Assembly: GCA_037157565.1 (NCBI GenBank)
Contig: JAZHRO010000013.1
Span: 112,544,001 to 112,608,000, forward strand
Source: Thalassia testudinum
Taxonomy: Eukaryota; Streptophyta; Magnoliopsida; Alismatales; Hydrocharitaceae
Reading direction: 5' to 3'
DNA: 64,000 bases
The notes beneath the pieces are model-generated. The model was not told the DNA's origin. It saw only the letters and a list, made by a program, of their open reading frames with translations, and did not search any database. Position 1 is the stretch's first letter. Every line of letters starts with the position of its first letter. The translations under genes and the position numbers were made by a program. Below are positions 23,541 through 35,560 of this stretch, piece after piece.

Positions 23541-24610
23541 GGCAGTAAAGGAGGGAAAATGGAGAAGAGAAAAGGTGCCCTGCAATACAATCAACCAAAC
23601 CTGTCCTTATGTGGGTAGCCTAAAGACCTACAGACTCCCAGAACCCGTCTTGAGATTATAAATGATTTGGTCTACTTTTATCCAGTCAATCCAACCAGTT
23701 AGAAGGAGGGATTGGGGAGAAGGTTTTTCCTTTGGCTTACACCTCCGGTTCCTAGTGTACCCCCCAGTTGCGGTCGTTTGATGCTACTCCCCTAGCTAGA
23801 CATTAGATGGACCAGCAAAAGTAGATTAATCGAAAAAAAATCTTAGTCTGAGCCCCGAAGAGTGGATCAATCCTTAAGGCCAACGTCTACTCAGTTTTAG
23901 TTAGGTTTGGGATGATCGTGCTCTTGGAATGTGATGGGCCCTTTAGATGGGTTGTGCCCTTAATGATTAGTTAAAATGTGTGCGTGCACAACTAGGGTTC
24001 TCAAACAAGGTTATTTGATGATGTGTCTTTTAGGATTTAACCTTGTTTAGTAGCTTTTAGGGTTTAATTCTTAAGTTGGTTCAATCAAGGTTTAGTAGAA
24101 CACTCCAAGTTTTGAAAGCACGGATGATGATATGTTCCTTTAAGAAATCAAAAATAATGTGGAGTGCCTAGTTCAGCCCTGAGAATTAACACTAAGTGGC
24201 AAGCTACTTGATGGATCAGTTTTAGATTGAGTGGTGCGGCCCAAACAGCTCAATCAATTGGCCTGTTGCACCACTTAGTTAAGGCACACAGGAATGTTTA
24301 ACTTATTCAGATTTCTACTCACTTATGTGTATTGATTTGAACTGTACCAAGTCCATAGGTCAGAAGTCAGTTAAATGGTAGAATCAAAGTGATTGTGCGC
24401 CTTATGATAAGAAGTTGTGGGTGTTAAGTGTGTAGCTTCCAATTAAATCCCACAAGAGAAGAATATTTTTTTTATATATGCGAGTGGGTGAGGTGAGTGG
24501 AGTGACAATCAAACAAGAAAAATCTACCATAGGGTTTATGCAAAGCACCTAAATTGATTTGGGTTTGAGTTATTAGGTTATGGAATGAAAACTAAGGTGG
24601 GGGTGGTGTG
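23541..24610 (-). other. E4 leader, inner part
   Basis: Homologous to the E7 leader (about 9680-10800). On the minus strand an acceptor-like TTGTATTGCAG ends at 23580, 40 nt before the ATG. The left flank of the E2 insertion, GGGGA, is at 24611-24615. No coding sequence. Confidence 0.65.
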
Positions 24611-24615
24611 GGGGA

Positions 24616-26647
24616 AGATAACGAATTTTACGCAGTATGTAAAATACGTCGTTGTAATGTGCAAAACCGATCAACTCTTAAATTTATAAACCTAGATAGT
24701 GGGGTATCTAGGGTCGTCCAAGGAGGCAATATGTTTGTAAAATTCAAGTCTCTTGCTTGGAAATAGAAATCACCTTTCTTTTTGGTCTTTTCAACTATAT
24801 CATTCCGTTTAGGGTTTTGAAATAACGAGCATTCGCAAAGTTGTTGACAAAGAAAAAGGTGATCTAAACCTAATCCACTAAACTATTGCTAGAGTGACAA
24901 GAAAGGCCTCTCCCTAAGCTCACTTTAGGCATGTGGGGACTTAGAGTAATTAGGGAGAGGGAGTGAAAAAGTGTAAGATCAAGATAAAAAAAAATAAATG
25001 CAACAAGAATTTAAAAGAAGGCAACTTGAATTGAATTGAACTTATTCTACACAAAACACAAAGAGGAAAGGTTCTAATCTACTTGAAATGCAAGAAGATA
25101 AAAACACAAATCCTCTAAATGAAATGGTGAAGAAGATGATGGCTTCTTGCTCCAAGCTTGGTAGCTCCCGAGCTTGAAAAGAGTCCTCCAACTCCTTCCT
25201 TACTATGCTCCTCCAAGATGGTGTCCTCCAAGGTGGAAGCTTCCACCTTAACTTTCTTCCTCCAAGGGTGGGCATGAACCACCCATGCTCCTCCATGCCT
25301 GGCCATCCTCCTAGTGGGGGAGTGCTCCTCCTCCTTGGCGTGGCACAAGGGGGAAGAAAACTGGGAAGAAGGCACCATGGGGGTGGGTAGGATGCCCCCT
25401 TAATCTTCTTTTCTTCTTCTTCTTCCTTATCCTTGAATTATGGTGGGTATATGGTAGACTAAACTAATGGAGGATGGGAATTATGTGGTGGTAGGGTAGG
25501 GTATTTATAGGATGGGAAGGGGGTGGTTATGGTGTTTTTTTGGAGGGAAATGAAGAGGTGACTTAGTTTTCCCTCCAAAAATACCTTCTAGAAGGTATTA
25601 ATTTTGGAGGGAAAAAATGGAGGGTGGAGATGGGTTTTGATGGTGGATGTAGGGTGGTGATGGAAGGGATAGTTGGCACCAAAATAAAGTAGGAGTAGGG
25701 GGTCTTTTTGCTGAAGCTTAGGTAGTAGGGTAGTAAGGTAGTAGGTTTTCATGCCATGGAGGTGGACTAGGTAAGCTAAGCTAGCATGGCTAGTAGGTAG
25801 TAGGTTTGAAGGCATTTGGAGCCAGGGTTTTCAGGGAGAAGAGTTAGAGGTAATCATCTTGAGCTGCACTGGAGCTGGTGGCTGCTGAAGAGAGCTGGAA
25901 GGAGCTAACTTAGCTTGCTTAGCTTGCTAGTTCTTTGCTAGCTACTAAGCCAAGCTAAAGCAAGCTGGCTTCTGCTGAAAGGAGCTAAGGTGAGTTGGGT
26001 CTGATGCTCCCAAGGAAGACCTAGCTAGTTGAGGTAGCTAAGGCAGCTTAAGTCAACTAAGTTGAGCTAAGCTAAGTCCCCAGGAGCTAGACTTGAGCTT
26101 CCTGAGCTAAGATGAAGTCATCTTCAACTAGCTAGAGTTGAGTAGAGCTGGATGTAGCTGGTCTTGAGCTGAGGTGAACTCCAGTCAACTCAACTGGGCT
26201 AGCTAGAGCTCCCTATGAACTAATGGGAGCTGAAATGAGCTAGATTCAACTAAGTTGAGCTGGATCTGAGCTGACCTGAGATAGGGTGAGCTAAGATGAG
26301 CTCTCTTGAGCTGCCATTCAACTGAGATGAGATGAATGGAGCTAAGATGAGCTAACCCTAGTTCAAGTGTGCTGGAATCCAACTATGGTGAGCTGGATCA
26401 AGCTGAGTTCCAGCTAGTCTGAGCTTCTTCTTCACAAGTTGCCTTCCTGAGTGCTAGGGTTTTGGAGTTATGACAATCTGTATATCCCTAACACTCACAA
26501 AAACACATTAGAAAGATAATAGAAAGTGCAATGCATGCCTAACCTAATTGATTCCTAAATGCAACCCAAAAACCCATTTGTGGAGCAAAATCCTAAGAGC
26601 TAGGTTTGTTGTAATGCATAAAAATGATGATAAACTGGCGTTTATCA
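24616..26647 (-). repeat. E2 3' LTR (family A)
   Basis: 2032 bp. Minus orientation begins TGATAAACGCC at 26647 and ends CGTTATCT at 24616 (terminal CA mutated to CT). TATA-like TATAAATA on minus at 25502-25509. Rich in AGCT-containing repeats between about 25860 and 26420. Confidence 0.88.
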
Positions 26648-28005
26648 CACCCCCATGGTTATCTTTTGCTAGTCTCTTAGCAAACTTAAATTTTTACAGA
26701 ATGAAATTTTTGGGAAATCTAATTTTTTCGACTTTGAGGAGAAAAAGATTAAGGAACTTTGGTTGGTTTAAACACAGGAGGTACGGGATTTGTTAAAGAT
26801 AAACATCAGGATTTATTTTTTGATCCAAAAATTAGACAACTTGGGATCAATATATCCTCCAAAAATTTCCCAGATTAACCCCTTGCTAATTCAGATGACT
26901 TGAAATTTCTATTTTTAGGAATTTTCTAGCTCTTGAATCTAATTAGTAACTTACAATAACCTTTAAAACCTTGTGTCTGTGCTTGTGAAAAGCCAACATT
27001 TATAGGGCGTGTTTTTGGTTAAAAACCCTTTTTTTTTTGTCTCCCATGCTTATTTCTAGCTTAGTCGTACAATAGATGTGTCGAGATCATTATTCCCATT
27101 ACCAATCCTCAAGGGGGCTCTGGCGCCAGTACTTCGAGATAGCACTATCCATGACACCACCCAGGAGCTCACAACCCCAAAACACAATGCGCTTTAAAGG
27201 GGTGCTCCAAGAAACTCAAGTTCTTGCTCCGACACTATAGGTAGAGCACTGTCCAAGACACTTACGCTGCTAAAATGTGCTTTAATGTTCCGTCTAAAGA
27301 TATGAAATATAGATATGGAGCAGCGTCGAGGCGGTAACATGTTGACATCGCATCCTCAAAGGTGGCATTTTCCTCCTTCTCGACGGTGGGAACTCAAACC
27401 AATGATCTGCTTCAAACTTTTACTAAGGCCAAACAAAGGGTTTTTCTGATTTTTAGTAGTTTTTTAGGTGTTGGCTTGTGTGTGAAATTTGACACAGGAA
27501 GTTTCGTAAGAAAAGCAAGTTTTTGAATCAGAAACTAGCCAGATACTTTCCATATTACAAAAGAGGATCAAGTCACCTGAACTATCATGAGTTCAGGAGG
27601 AATTTTAGAGAAGGATATCTAATCTAGTCTAAAAATGGACCCTAAAATTCTAATGATCAGATCCGTATCCTCATCCCTTGTTTGTTAAAGATAAAATCCC
27701 ATTGTACCAAAAGTGAGTTCTCAACCTTAGCCCCAATTTGAAATTTTTCCTCAAAAAGTTTTCAACATTTTTACTTTTTTTTGGGTATGCATGCAAGAAA
27801 TTAAAACATCAAAAGCAAATGCATGTTTTTAGGTTTTGAAAATCCTAAATCGATCGTCAAAATTTTAAAAACACCCCCCCATGCTTATGATATGCAATGT
27901 CCTCATGCATTAGGAGGGAAAAGGGATCACCTTAGTGAAGGGCAGTCAGGTTTAGGATGGTCAAAACCTGGAAAAAGAAAGGAAAAAGGAAAGTAGGAAA
28001 AATAA
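26648..28005 (-). other. E2 3' untranslated region with polypurine tract
   Basis: Non-coding, homologous to 1450-2794 of E1. The polypurine tract on minus (CATGGGGGTG) and the upstream ACTAGCAAAAG lie at 26648-26681. A degenerate form of the GGGAGGTAACCC hairpin is at 28005-28021. Confidence 0.75.
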
Positions 28006-28026
28006 TGGATTACCTCCCATCTAGTG

Positions 28027-28960
28027 CTATCTTTTACGCCATTCAGCCGAGCATGAAGGTATGCATGGAAAATGGACAATCATGTAAATAATTGGACACT
28101 TGGATGTCCTGAAGAAATGTGTTTTCCTCAAGATCCCTAAAAAGATGAATGGTAAAGAAATCGGGATCAAAATGAAATGGAAAAATGGAAGAATGACCCG
28201 GATCTGGCCATGGTTTAAGTGCTTGTAAAATGCCAGACTTTGGTGGGTCGGGTGGTAGGTCCAATGGAAAGGGAGGGGGAAAGGAGTCAATGAAATGTAG
28301 GGTGGGTGAAGTTAGTGTGGATGTTTTTGGTGAAAAATCAGGAAGATTGAAAGAGTAAAAGTCAAACCCTAGTTGAATTGAAAAGTCTCAGACCACAAAA
28401 TCATCCTTAGAATAGGAATCAATAAAATCTGGATCCATGGTGGTCAAAGCTGAGTAGGATTTGATCAACAAAGATTTCTCACAAATTGCTTCCATTGTAT
28501 TATCAATGTCCTTGAAAATTTTATGATCAATGGAGCTCTTAGAAGCTTGAAATAAATATAATGTGAAAATCTAGTTACCGCAACTTATATTCATTTTCCC
28601 AGAATGAGAGTTGATATTAGCTGTTGCGGTAATCAGAAGGGATCTTCCAAGAATGGTATTAGTGAGAGCTGCAGGCACCTCTATGTCAAGGACCAGAAAA
28701 TTTACCGGATTTAGACAATTCCGGACCTTGACAATATGATCCTCAATGATTCCCCACGGTTGAATGGTAGATCAATCACCCAATTGAAATTGAACCTTAG
28801 TATGTTTAAAATCACCGAATCAAGATTCCTCAAATATGACCAGGGGAATGATATTAATGGAGGTACATAAGTCTAGAGGGGCGCAAAAAAAGGTGGTGTC
28901 ATTTATGACAACCAAGATGAGAGATGCACCCGGGTCCTCTTTTGTGAGAGGTAGCTTGCT
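28027..28960 (-). pseudogene. E2 protease remnant and acidic extension
   Basis: Minus-strand protease in several frames. The active site, DLGAS in E1, reads D-L-C-T-S near 28865-28880, so the Gly and Ala needed for activity are lost. The flap and hydrophobic core blocks follow (IEDHIVKVRN near 28740, NINSHSGK near 28600). The C-terminal extension corresponds to that of E1 (SNYLHD, AEWRKR at the end, 28027-28060) but is broken by frameshifts. The extension is therefore shared by two copies of different decay state. Confidence 0.7.
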
Positions 28961-30274
28961 CTAAACAACTGAGCTTGCTATCTTAGAAAGGACCACCCTT
29001 CCTAGATTCTGAGCCCCCCTTGTTGGAGTAAGCTTTTCTTTCAAAAATTTAGCAAAGGAAGGGGTGGCATCTAGGAGGGGGATATTCCTCTCGACTTGCT
29101 CAAATAAGTCCAAAAGATCTTGGTGAGAGGGCTCTGATTTTTTATCAAAAAGATTGGATTGCAGTGTTTGAGAGTGAGAAGTAGGATTTGAATCAAGAGT
29201 TTTTGGGATTTCTTTTTCTTCTTCCAGAGTAGGGTTAGGAGAGTTGATTTGCATAGGCTAAGGGTGGGTTTCATCAATTTGATTTGAAGGCCCTAAATCA
29301 GTGGTGGTGTTCCCACTCCTCATCATATCTGCATATGCAATTTGGTTATCACTGGGAGGAGGTGGGGCGGCCTGATGTTGATAGAAACCAGGTTGGTACT
29401 GAGATATTGGGTTAATAGGAGGATGAACAGTGTGGTTCTGATGTTGGTGTCCACCCGGGTGTTGGTTCCTTTGATTAACAAAGTTTTGTGTGGGCTGGGA
29501 TGGTGAATGTTCTGCAGGTCCTTAAGTTGGAATAACCCCAATTTGATCATTGAGATTGTTAATAACATTGGTGATTTTCGTAGTTTTTCTTTGCATCTCC
29601 TGTAGGGTTTTCATCATTTGGGCATTGATGTCTTCTTGAGATGGCCCAGATTGATAAGTTTGACTTGAACCATACCCTCCAAATGGGTTTTGTTGTTGGT
29701 GAGGAGTTGGATTGGTCCAAGAGTGAGTTGGATAATTCCTCAAATTAGAGGAATTTTGTAATTGCTCCTGGAAGGTGGAGACATTTTGAGTGGGGTAATG
29801 ATTTGGATAAGTATAATTCCCCGTTGAACCATAAAAAGCCTCAGAATAATGATTATACTCAGCACAGGTCGTATGTAAATTTTGTCTCTTTGGGATGTGA
29901 GAAGGGGTGAGATGTGGAATGTGTGGAGCTTGGGCAGGTGTGGCAGGACTCCCTTGGTTGGCTAGGTTTGTTAAATCCTTATGCAACTATTGTTGCTTAA
30001 CTTGTAGCTGAGCCATTATAGAGTAGAAATTAGGTGGAGGGGCCTGATGAAGAAGCTCCTGGGTGGAAAGATTAGGGAAAGAATAATTAGCATGCAAGTT
30101 AGAGGACCAATTTTTACTTTCCATTTTTAAAGAAGAGGAAGAATGTAGGAAAAGTCTTTCTGGGGAGGCAAAATCAAGTGGTCCCTCCAAGTGTGAAGTT
30201 TTGGACCGCCGCCCATGCAAAATGGAAGAAATGGTAGGGGAGGAGAAGAGATGGAGACGAGAGAAAGTGTGCAA
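28961..30274 (-). pseudogene. E2 gag-like region
   Basis: Minus strand. A possible ATG is at 30124. The N-terminal part is Ser/His/Asn-rich with a segment QLQVKQQ and a TAG stop near 29987. A Tyr/Asn/Pro-rich middle follows, then a probable coiled segment (TLQEMQRKTTKITNVINNLNDQ, residues matching E1) and a degenerate form of the TLRSGK signature near 29320. The C-terminal part (VERNIPLLDATPSFAKFL) corresponds to the Gag-protease linker of E6 and E7. The usual Gag core (SLKDxAxxW) is not evident, so this family may have a reduced Gag. Confidence 0.7.
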
Positions 30275-31779
30275 TCAATCAATCAAAATTCTAGACCTAA
30301 CTTAAATGAGACTCTCTAAAAATTAACCTAAGACTTGATCTACTTAGGAAATAAGTAATCACTAGTGAATGGCCATTCTGTCAACAAGTCTAGCCAAGTT
30401 GTTTAAGGGGAGGTTTGGGCCCAAGCATTTCCCAGGAAATCCCCAGGTGCTTGTACAAACCCGCGCCTGGTCATTTGACACGGCCCCTCAGCCTGAACAC
30501 CAGATATAGATGACAGAATTGATATTAACTAAAGAAAACTTAAGACCTAGATAGCAAGCCTAAGTTGATGAAACCTTAGGGTCAAGTTGCTATAGATTTT
30601 AATTAGGTCTAGGATAGTAAAGTGCACACGGAATGTGGAGGGTGTTGGTTGGATTATTTCCCTATTATTTCAAATTTTATAGTGTGTGCAAGAATTGGAA
30701 AGTGGTTCCAATTTCAAAGAAGTCACACAATTTCTTATATTTTTGTCTTTTAAGATTTGATTTAATTCAATGTGTTTTAGGGTTTCTCCTTTTAAATTTT
30801 CAAACAAATTTGAAACTCCACAATCAAATGAAAAACAAGTTGTATTGGTGATGGTTAATTTCCTTTAATGTGAGTCTCTAAAAAGAAAGAAAGAAACCCT
30901 AAGCCAATTGTCCCTAAGATAGAAAATTACTACCAATAAATTATTTTTAGGCTTTCTATATTAAGTAGTGGTTTAAACAAGTCAAACAACACCACTACTT
31001 TGAAGAAAATCAAACAAGGATTCGAAAAAAGATTTTTTTAAGATTTTACGAATTTGTTTGATATTTTTTTTGAATTTTTATTTGTGCCGGTGTCAAAGTC
31101 TAGAAATGATACTTGTGGGTATTTTAGACTTTTAGTATTACCACTGACCTCAAAAAATTTTGGTGATTTTATATGATGTGTAGAATTTTACAAGGATTCT
31201 AGAAAGATAAATTTCACAAAAATTTGAAGAGCATAAAAATTCTAAAAATTCACAAACTATAGAAAAATAGGAAGATTAGAAGGTAAGACCCTCGATAGTC
31301 AACAAATTTTAAAAAATTAAATACAAATCTAATTAGTCTGAAATTTGGAACAGATGTTCCCAACTTGATTTGGCATTTTTGTGTAAACATCCAACATTTT
31401 ATTAGGCCCGTGGTGATCGAAATTGATTTTTCAAATCTGGACAGAAGTCTGGATCTGAAAAAGTAGAACACCAATACTTGAAATGGAGTGGTGTTAATGG
31501 TGCAAACAAGCAATCAATGAGTTTTAAAATGCACCACTCCACTTAATTAAGTTGTTTAGGGTCTTGAAAGCCATGTTTAGTATATTTTGGTAGACTTTTA
31601 GTTTAGGTGTGGCAAGAGAAAGGGAACCAACCTAAATCCACGGGAAGACAAGGGATTTGAGTTCTTTCCAGAATTCCCGCTTGCTTCCTGTAGTTCCTGC
31701 ACACACGAGATAGAAGAAAAGAGAAGGTGATGAGATCCACTTCAAGCAAGAGAAAAGTGATAAAAGCAAAGCCTTGCCT
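30275..31779 (-). other. E2 leader
   Basis: Non-coding region between PBS and gag, with no recognisable protein. On the minus strand a pyrimidine-rich stretch ending GTGTGTGCAG lies near 31700. Confidence 0.6.
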
Positions 31780-31796
31780 CCCCGGCAGCGGCGCCA
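31780..31796 (-). other. E2 primer-binding site (tRNA-Asp)
   Basis: Minus strand TGGCGCCGCTGCCGGGG, differing at one base from the complement of the tRNA-Asp 3' end; five bases from the LTR end. Confidence 0.88.
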
Positions 31797-31801
31797 AAAA
31801 G

Positions 31802-33871
31802 TGATAACGAATTTTATGCGGTTTGTAAAATACGTCATTGTAACGTGCAAAACCGATCAACTCTTAAATTTATAAATCTAGAGAGTGGGGTATCTAGGGT
31901 CATCCAAGGAGGCAATATGTTTGCAAAGTTCAGGTCTCTTGCTTGGAAATAAAAGTCACCTTTCCTTTTGGTCTTTTCAACTATATCATTTTTTTTAGGG
32001 TTTTGAAATAACGAGCATTCACAAAGTTGTTGACAAAGAAAAAGGAGACCTAAACCTAATCCATTAAACTATTGCTAGAGTGACAAGAAAGGCCTCTCCC
32101 TAAGCTCACTTTAGGCACGTGGGGGCCTAGAGTATTTAGGGAGAGGGACTGAAAAAGTGTTAGATAAATATAAAAAAAAACAAATGCAACAAGAATTTAA
32201 AAGAAGGCAACTTGAATTGAATTGAACTTATTCTACACAAAACACATAAAGGAAAACTTCTAATCTACTTGAAATGCAAGAAGATAAAAACACAAATCCT
32301 CTAAATGAAATGGTGAATAAGATGATGGCTTCTTGCTCCAAGCCTGGTAGCCCTCGAGCTTGAAAAGAGTCCTTCAACTCCTTCCTTGCTATGCTCCTCC
32401 AAGATGGTATCCTCCAAGGTGGAAGATTCCACCTTAACTTTCCACCTCCAATGGTGGCTGTGCACCACCCTTGCTCCTCCTTGCCTGGCCATCCTCCTAG
32501 TGGGGGAGTGCTCCTCCTCCTTGGCGTGGCACAAGGGAGAAGAAAAAGGGGAAGAAGGCACCAAGGGGACGGGTAGGATGCCCCCTTAATCTTCGTTTCT
32601 TCTTCTTCCTTGGCCTTGAATTATGGTGGGTGTATGGTAGACTAAACTAATTGAGGATGGGAATTATGTGGTGGTAGAGTAGGGTAATTATAGGATGGGA
32701 AGGGGGTTGTTATGGTTTTTTTGGAGGGAAATGAAGGGGTGCTTGGATATTTTTGGAGGGAAAAATGACAGGGAAATGAAGAGGTGCTTTGGCTTTCCCT
32801 CCAAAAATACCTTCTAGAAGGTATTGATTTTGGTGGGAAAAAATGGAGGGTGGAGATGGGTTCTGATGGTGGATGTAGGGTGGTGATGGAAGTGATAGTT
32901 GGCACCAAAATAAAGTAGGAGTAGGTGGTCATTTTGTTGGAGCTTAGGTAGTAGGGTAGTAGGTTTTGGTGCCATGGAGGTGGACTAGCTAAGCTAAGCT
33001 AGCTTAGCTAGTTTCGCTAGTTGGGGTAGGTTTGAAGGCATTTGGAGCTAGGGTTATCAGGGAGAAGAGCTAGAGGTAGTCATCTTGAGTTGCACTGGAG
33101 CTGGTGGCTGCTGAAGAGAGCTGGAAGGAGCTACCTTAGGTGGCTTAGCTTGCTAGTTCTTTGCTAGCTGCTAAGCCAAGCTAAAGCAAGCTGGCTTCTG
33201 ATGAAAGGAGCTGAGGTGAGCTGGGTCTGATGCTCCCAGGGAGGACCTAGCTAGTTGAGGTAGCTAAGGTAGCTTAAGTCAACAAAGTTGAGCTAAGCTG
33301 AGTCCCTGGGAGCTAGACTTGATCTTCCTGAGCTAAGATGAAGTCATCTTCAACTGGCTAGAGTTGAGTGAGCTGGATGTGGCTGGTCCTAAGTGGAGGT
33401 GAACTCCAGTCAACTCAGCTGAGCTAGCTAGAGCTCCTTGTGAACTAATAGGAGCTGAGATGAGGTAGATTCAGCTAAGTTGAGCTCGATCTGAGCTGAC
33501 CTAAGATAGGGTGAGCTAAGATGAGCTCTCCTGAGTTGCCGTTTAGCTGAGATGAGATGAATGGAGCTAGGATGATCTAACCCTAGTTCAAGTGAGCTGG
33601 AATCCAGCTATGGTGAGCTGGATCAAGCTGAGTTCCAGCTAGTTTGAGCTTCTTCTTCACCAGTTTCCTTCCTAAGTGCTAGGGTTTTGGAGTTATGACA
33701 ATCTGTATATCCCTAACACTCACAAAAACACATTAAAAAGACAATAAAAAGTGCAATGCATGCCTAACCTAATTGATGCCTAAATGAAGCCCAAAAACCC
33801 ATTTGTGGAGCAAAATCCTAAGAACTAGGTTTTTTTAATGCATAAAAATGATGATAAACTGGCATTTTTTA
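31802..33871 (-). repeat. E2 5' LTR (family A)
   Basis: 2070 bp, paired with 24616-26647. The inner end on minus reads CGTTATCA. The outer end is mutated (TAAAAAATGCC instead of TGATAAATGCC) but is fixed by the GGGGA duplication. Confidence 0.88.
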
Positions 33872-33876
33872 GGGGA

Positions 33877-34051
33877 CACTTACAAAACACTCTACCCGCA
33901 CTTTACTCTGATCTACCGCATTTCGATCTCCATGCTAGGGTACCTGCAAGACAATAGATCAGAGATAAGCTGGGTTAGTGTTATGTAAATGTAAAGAAGT
34001 GTAGAAAACAATGGAGTAAATTTCGTTGTCTACCCAACAACGGAGCCAAAA
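33877..34051 (-). other. E4 leader start with PBS (34033-34048) and splice-donor-like site
   Basis: On the minus strand the PBS TGGCTCCGTTGTTGGG follows the LTR end. A block homologous to E7 at about 9610-9690 comes next and ends with GTAAGT (first base at 33883). E2 is inserted just beyond it. Confidence 0.78.
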
Positions 34052-35523
34052 TGGTCGGGCATGTTTCACGTGTTAGAAATCAGGGTTACAAGTAACCCGT
34101 CGTCGTAGTTGCAAAACACGTCGATTAGATAAAATTTATACTGAAACTCCAAGGGAGTCTCGAGTCGAACACAGGAAAGCAACGTTTACTTTAATTGAAA
34201 ACTACGCTTCGATTCGTTTCTTTTTGGTATTTTAGGGTTTTGTTATTTTTTGTATTTTTGTAAGAAGGAAACAAGCAAACGAATCACAAGATAGAGATGT
34301 GGAACAAATCTGATATATATTACTTCCAATGTCAATTACAATAAGCTATGAAAGCATAAAAAGAGGGGGGTGAGAGGAAATCTTCCGAATCGGCTGTTCG
34401 GCAAGACGACGGTGCCTGGCGGAAGCTCGGTCGAAGGTGGTGAGGAGTGGGATGACAGAGGTGAGATGCAGGAGGACATCGGGTTGAGGAAAGCTTCAGC
34501 GTGGCTCCAGAATGGAGGTGAGAAGACGGAGATGATCTGCTACAAGAATGGAGGTAGGAGGACGGCTCCAAGGCGACCTAAGAATGGGGATGGGAAGTTG
34601 GAGGAATATTTGGTGGGGCAGAGGTTTGCTACACTAATGGGAACCTTGGGAGCTTGAGAACAGGCTCTAATGGAGCGTTGGTAGGCTTGCTAGAGCTTGA
34701 GAGTAGGTGGGAGTAGAGTAGGTAGAGATGGCATGGAAGGGAGGGGGTGTAGGTCCTTTTATAGTGGAGAAGAGGCAAAAATAGGTATGGGACCCTTAGT
34801 GACATCCAGGCCATCGCTGGAAGCGTCGCTATAGGTAGCTCATGCCCGCTCACGCCAACAGCTGGCTTTGCTGGCAGGCGTAGAATTACTGATGGCTGTA
34901 AGCGCCGCTGTAAGTCCATCTCATACGTCACTGTAGGTCCAGCCCATGCATAACAGGCACTGCACTCCCTCGCCTCTGCCGCGTGCGCGTGCACCCACAC
35001 GTTGGCGCTGCACTTTGCGCATGCACGCCTGCGCGCATGCGTGCGATGGTGCGTGCATGCGCTGGGCGGCCTGCGCTGCGCCATGTGGCGCAGTCTGGGC
35101 CATCCATCTTCTTATTATAAAGGCTGCTATAGAGGTCGGATTGAGTCGATTTTCGTGCCATTAGGCTACAATCGTCGACCCAAATCCGTCCACGCGATTG
35201 GATTTGTCATTTGAAGCTCCAAATTATGTCTCCTAGTCCCTTGGCCATTGATGCTACGGGACTCCGATCGAGGCAATTTCAAAGGCGTTGGACTCCAATT
35301 GTCGTCTTGATCAAATCCGTACGGTCGGATCATCAATCTGAGGCTCTGAAATAAATATCCTTCTCTCCTAATAACAAAAATGAAATAATTAACCTAAATT
35401 ATATACAACTACTCTAAATGCAGAATGATGCATGCTATGCAATATTTATAACATAAAATGCAAATTTAATCCTAGGAACTTGCATGAATAGGCATTTTAC
35501 CCTCAATAAATGTGTTTACATCA
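34052..35523 (-). repeat. E4 5' LTR (L1 family)
   Basis: 1472 bp, minus orientation from TGATGTAAAC (35523) to CCCGACCA (34052). TATAAAAG on minus near 34755-34762. A GC-rich alternating purine-pyrimidine block lies at about 34985-35070; the same block in the inverted LTR was the E3 insertion site. Confidence 0.88.
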
Positions 35524-35560
35524 CGCATCGATTTTAAAATTCGATTTAGAGCGATAAACA
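35524..35560 (+). repeat. S3 solo LTR, last 37 bp
   Basis: CGCAT duplication followed by the LTR end (ATTTTAAAATTCG ... GATAAACA), matching 60140-60174 of the E8 LTR. The next 5 bases, AACCC, are the second half of the S3 duplication. Confidence 0.8.

Larger units (their letters stand above)
24616..33871 (-). mobile_element. E2: gag-protease-only LTR retrotransposon, complete
   Basis: Minus-strand element with two LTRs (5' 31802-33871, 3' 24616-26647), a 5154-bp internal region, PBS, polypurine tract, and a perfect 5-bp duplication GGGGA (24611-24615 and 33872-33876). The internal region holds gag, protease and the acidic extension and then a long non-coding 3' region, the same order as E1. 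No RT, RNase H or integrase and no room for them, so it depends on another element for replication. It is inserted in the E4 leader a few bases from the predicted splice donor. Confidence 0.9.
12991..35523 (-). mobile_element. E4: non-autonomous element with an inverted terminal LTR
   Basis: Minus-strand element related to E7 by LTR, leader and 3' region. From right to left: 5' LTR (34052-35523), PBS, leader (interrupted by E2), one long acidic ORF (21828-23540), 3' region, polypurine tract, only the first 392 bp of a 3' LTR (20006-20397), then a complete LTR in the opposite orientation (12991-20005, interrupted by E3). The whole is flanked by CACAT (12986-12990) and CGCAT (35524-35528) inside S3, as for a single insertion. 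Without E2 and E3 it is about 7.8 kb. It carries no gag or pol. Confidence 0.72.

Noticed and set aside
34930..35214. Small ORFs rich in Ala, Arg, Cys and His within the E4 LTR
   Set aside because: They fall in the alternating GC-rich U3 block, overlap on both strands, and are not kept in the related LTRs.
11068..35560. S3 as a full-length element with two LTRs
   Set aside because: Only one LTR-equivalent is present once E4 is removed, with no internal region and a matching duplication at its two ends, so it is a solo LTR.
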